DNA of 22,586 nt from JAZFYD01 sp036443405 (lineage in GTDB: Bacteria; Planctomycetota; PLA2), in contig JAZFYD010000018.1 in the NCBI GenBank assembly GCA_036443405.1, forward strand, positions 1 to 22,586, given 5' to 3'. Below the pieces are notes generated by a model. The model had not been told where the DNA came from, did no database searches, and worked only from the letters and a program-made list of their open reading frames with translations. Every line of letters begins with the position of its first letter. The stretch's first letter is position 1. Positions 21,370-22,586 of the stretch are shown here, piece after piece. A program made the translations under genes and the position numbers.

Positions 21370-22586
21370 CCTTGGTTCCTCATCTGTTTGGGCTCCGGCG
21401 GCTGGTAGTCCTCCGCCTTTGCTTTCTCTTCGTCCGTGCCCCGGACTCGTTTCTTGTTGGCGTCTTTCCAGTTGGCGCCAGAATCTTCGATGCGATGCAT
21501 ATCAGCTTGGCGGAGATCTGCTCGCGAGAAATCCGCGTTTTGTACGACGGCCCTCACCAGCAACGCGTAGCGCAGGTGTGCACCCGCAAAATTCGTGTGC
21601 TCCGCCACGACGGACGTCAGGTTGGCCCTTTCCATCCGCGCTCCCGAGAAGTTCGCCCGATCCAGGCGCGCATCGCAGAGGTTCACCATGCGCAGATCCG
21701 CGCCGCGCAGATCCGCGTCGGAGAGGTTGGCCTCCGGAAATTCCGACAGGCGTCCGACAATGTCGCGCAACCTGGCACCCGAGAGGTTCGCGCCCTTGAA
21801 GGAGGCTTGGCTGAGATCGGCTCCCTCCAAACGTGCATTAGCCAGGTTTGCACCATGAAAGTGGCAACACCGAAACGAACTGCGTGAGAGGTCCCGTCCG
21901 GCGAGTGTTGTCTCGGAGAGGATGCACCTCTCCATACGTATCTGAGCAAGCTCCACGTCCGTGAAGTCGATGCGTGAGAAGTCGCAATCGACGGCCTCGA
22001 CGCCGGCCAGGTTCGCATTCGGCATCCGGGCGTCGGCTAGGCCGCACTTGTTGAGCCGAGCGTTTCCGAACTGTGCACCGCTGAGGTCGGCGCCGTAGAA
22101 ATTCGTGTTCTCCAGTTCCGCGCCTTGGAAGTCGACCGAACGAAGCTGTGCGCCGTCGAACACGGTGAATCGGAGCGAGGTGCCACGAAAGGAAGCCCCC
22201 TCCAGATTCGTATCCGCAAATTCCGCTTCATCCAGGTTGAGTTTCGCCAGGTTGGCCGCGGGGAAATTGCATTGGCGAATTCTCGTCCGCTCCAAGGTCG
22301 TGTTGGCGAAGTTAGCGTTCGCGAGCTCGCACTTCTCAAACACGGTTTCACGCAGATCCGTGTGTGAGAAGTCGCCTGCGCTGAGTTCGCACTCATCGAA
22401 GAGTGCTTGGCGAAGCGCCGCGCCTCGGAGAACGACATTGGGCATGTTGCATGCGCGAAACTTCGCTTCGTCGAGCTCCGCGTTTTGCCATTCCATACCG
22501 GAAAGGTCACAGCCTGAAAACTGCGCGCCCGTCAACGTTCGCGTCGTTTCGCTGGCCTCGGAAAAGTTGAGGTCGACGAGACGGGT
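21366..22586 (-). CDS. Pentapeptide-repeat protein, T6SS-associated (5'-truncated by window)
   Basis: The frame stays open to the window edge, and the TTG at 22535 is not a convincing start because repeats already surround it. About 400 residues are visible. Nearly all are A(D/N)LXX-type five-residue units, for example ANLAKLNLDEAEFADTNLEG and ANLSDADLRGADLRMVNLCD, predicting a long right-handed quadrilateral beta-helix. The visible repeats are followed by a charged, likely disordered tail (KKRVRGTDEEKAKAEDY and PPEPKQ). In related T6SS loci such repeats are fused to or beside a DUF2169 domain. That would lie to the right, outside the window. The gene is directly coupled to DUF3540 and DUF4150, so a role in loading or shaping the spike tip is inferred rather than shown. 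Confidence 0.88.
   Translation of the reverse strand, partial: TRLVDLNFSEASETTRTLTGAQFSGCDLSGMEWQNAELDEAKFRACNMPNVVLRGAALRQALFDECELSAGDFSHTDLRETVFEKCELANANFANTTLERTRIRQCNFPAANLAKLNLDEAEFADTNLEGASFRGTSLRFTVFDGAQLRSVDFQGAELENTNFYGADLSGAQFGNARLNKCGLADARMPNANLAGVEAVDCDFSRIDFTDVELAQIRMERCILSETTLAGRDLSRSSFRCCHFHGANLANARLEGADLSQASFKGANLSGARLRDIVGRLSEFPEANLSDADLRGADLRMVNLCDARLDRANFSGARMERANLTSVVAEHTNFAGAHLRYALLVRAVVQNADFSRADLRQADMHRIEDSGANWKDANKKRVRGTDEEKAKAEDYQPPEPKQMRNQG

Overview
This is a GC-rich bacterial chromosome window. The secreted TPR and propeller proteins with plain Sec signals, the many lipoproteins, and a type VI secretion system (T6SS) carrying DUF4150, DUF3540 and pentapeptide-repeat partners would fit Planctomycetota or a neighbouring phylum such as Myxococcota. 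No marker gene in the window settles the taxonomy.

Left part (1-9198), housekeeping and envelope genes. The 3' part of ribD (reductase domain) converges on a minus-strand block running from 4471 down to 581: a secreted TPR-like protein, a rhomboid protease, a cupin and a secreted propeller-type protein. The last two are coupled by a 1-nt TGATG overlap. An M1-like exported metalloprotein diverges from the TPR gene and converges on a TPR lipoprotein at a hairpin. Further right, ndk and an rqcH/NFACT gene form a minus-strand pair.

Middle part (9199-13278). A coiled-coil lipoprotein, hslU and aspS are separated by two copies of a C-rich/G-rich interspersed repeat with strong dyad symmetry and G-quadruplex potential. 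A third, decayed copy lies at about 7308-7376. HslU lacks its usual C-terminal HslV-activating tail, and no hslV is adjacent. A perfect 9-bp-arm hairpin ends one base before its GTG start.

Right part (13279-22586), part of a T6SS locus. On the plus strand: tagJ/impE, tssA, tssB, tssC, a second divergent tssC-like sheath gene, and a 205-aa protein that reads like a bacterial relative of the eukaryotic COMM-domain (COMMD) proteins. On the minus strand, convergent with these: a pentapeptide-repeat protein (cut by the window edge), a DUF3540 protein and a DUF4150 PAAR-like tip protein, in one tightly packed operon. The baseplate, membrane-complex, Hcp, VgrG and ClpV genes are not in the window and may lie further right. 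TssB and TssC build the contractile sheath, TssA and TagJ act in its assembly, and the DUF4150/DUF3540/pentapeptide set probably forms or loads the spike tip.

Most notable: (1) the COMMD-like protein coupled by ATGA to the second sheath gene; (2) a strong terminator-like 14-bp hairpin between the two sheath genes; (3) the interspersed dyad repeats flanking hslU, together with its lost tail.
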